NCBI RefSeq assembly: GCF_039545095.1
Contig: NZ_BAABRS010000004.1
Location: 340,952 to 404,951 of the forward strand
Reading direction: 5' to 3'
Source: Fodinibius salicampi
GTDB taxonomy: Bacteria > Bacteroidota > Rhodothermia > Balneolales > Balneolaceae
Length of the DNA: 64,000 bases
Position 1 is the first letter of the stretch. Every line of letters starts with the position of its first letter. The notes under the pieces are model-generated. The model was not told the DNA's origin and ran no database searches. It worked only from the letters and a program-made list of their open reading frames with translations. Shown one piece after another: positions 63,962 to 64,000 of the stretch. The position numbers and the translations under genes are program-made.

Positions 63962-63974
63962 TGTTCTTTGACAT
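63962..63974 (+). promoter_or_regulatory. boxA antitermination element
   Basis: TGTTCTTTGACAT closely resembles the boxA of rrn leaders (E. coli core GCTCTTTAACA), where the NusB/NusE complex binds. Confidence 0.6.
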
Positions 63975-64000
63975 GATGGGTAGAATATACAGACGATCGC

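Larger units (their letters stand above)
63700..64000 (+). promoter_or_regulatory. Probable rRNA operon leader running off the window
   Basis: 301 bases with no open frame. An AT-rich stretch is followed by TTGACA (63778) and a boxA-like TGTTCTTTGACAT (63962-63974), and the window ends in sequence typical of pre-16S leaders. A small CGCC...GGCG hairpin lies at about 63920-63935. The 16S gene is expected shortly beyond base 64000. Confidence 0.6.

Noticed and set aside
1..64000. CRISPR array, prophage, insertion sequence or defence island
   Set aside because: No regularly spaced repeats, transposase, integrase, Cas or toxin-antitoxin pair was recognised. The lone protease was considered as a defence effector but has no partner gene.

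Overview
The window looks like chromosomal DNA of a Gram-negative, FCB-group bacterium, most likely a Balneolota/Rhodothermota-type relative of the Bacteroidota; this is inferred from gene content, with no 16S sequence in view. Supporting signs are promoters of the TTG / TAnnTTTG type, a short Hc1-like histone H1 protein, an S9B dipeptidyl peptidase with the WVYEEEF loop, periplasmic M16 peptidase pairs, DUF2911, DUF368 and AsmA proteins, and acidic proteins throughout. No phage, plasmid, insertion sequence or CRISPR array was seen, and no tRNA or rRNA gene lies inside the window. It is mostly a housekeeping and accessory-metabolism stretch.

Layout. 1-4.95 kb (minus): a histidine operon hisG-D-C-B-H that runs off the left edge, preceded by a candidate leader peptide with a His-His-His run. 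5-10.6 kb: an SMP-30-like lipoprotein, a YkoF-like small protein, lepA, an exported protein of unknown function and lepB. 10.6-20.4 kb: rlmN, mscS, DPP IV, a shortened ZIP transporter, a phosphohexomutase, lgt and cysS. 20.4-22 kb: a lone V8/trypsin-like protease behind a long, structured leader. 22-35 kb: AsmA, pcm, DUF368 (PopT-type), USP, a sterol desaturase-like enzyme, a DEAD-box helicase, an MFS protein, a nucleotidase, an oxidoreductase and an unknown helical protein. 35-42.2 kb: a UMF1 transporter, Hc1-like protein, two bacterial PH-domain membrane proteins, a REC-only response regulator, and a divergent metal-transport pair (ZIP and a 10-TM exporter) whose shared upstream region carries three TTAG-N6-CTAA sites. 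42.5-57.3 kb: gcvP, OsmC, an LpxH-like hydrolase with a glycosyltransferase, DinB, the M16 pair, a small HTH protein, tag, ppc and a uracil-DNA glycosylase-like protein. 57.5-64 kb: ilvE, a 2-hydroxyacid dehydrogenase, DUF2911, an EamA transporter, a decayed umuC, a VUT/YhhQ transporter and, at the right edge, what looks like the promoter and boxA leader of an rRNA operon.

How parts work together. The his genes overlap or nearly touch and should be one transcript controlled by the leader. The ZIP/exporter pair looks like a metal-responsive regulon under a DtxR/MntR-type regulator encoded elsewhere. lgt, lepB, LpxH-like, AsmA and PopT-type genes all serve the envelope but are scattered. I did not find a clear multi-gene defence or other wholly new system. 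The best leads are the his leader, the metal operators, the lone protease with its leader, the ZIP gene missing its metal-site helices, the HisB phosphatase relic and the decayed umuC.
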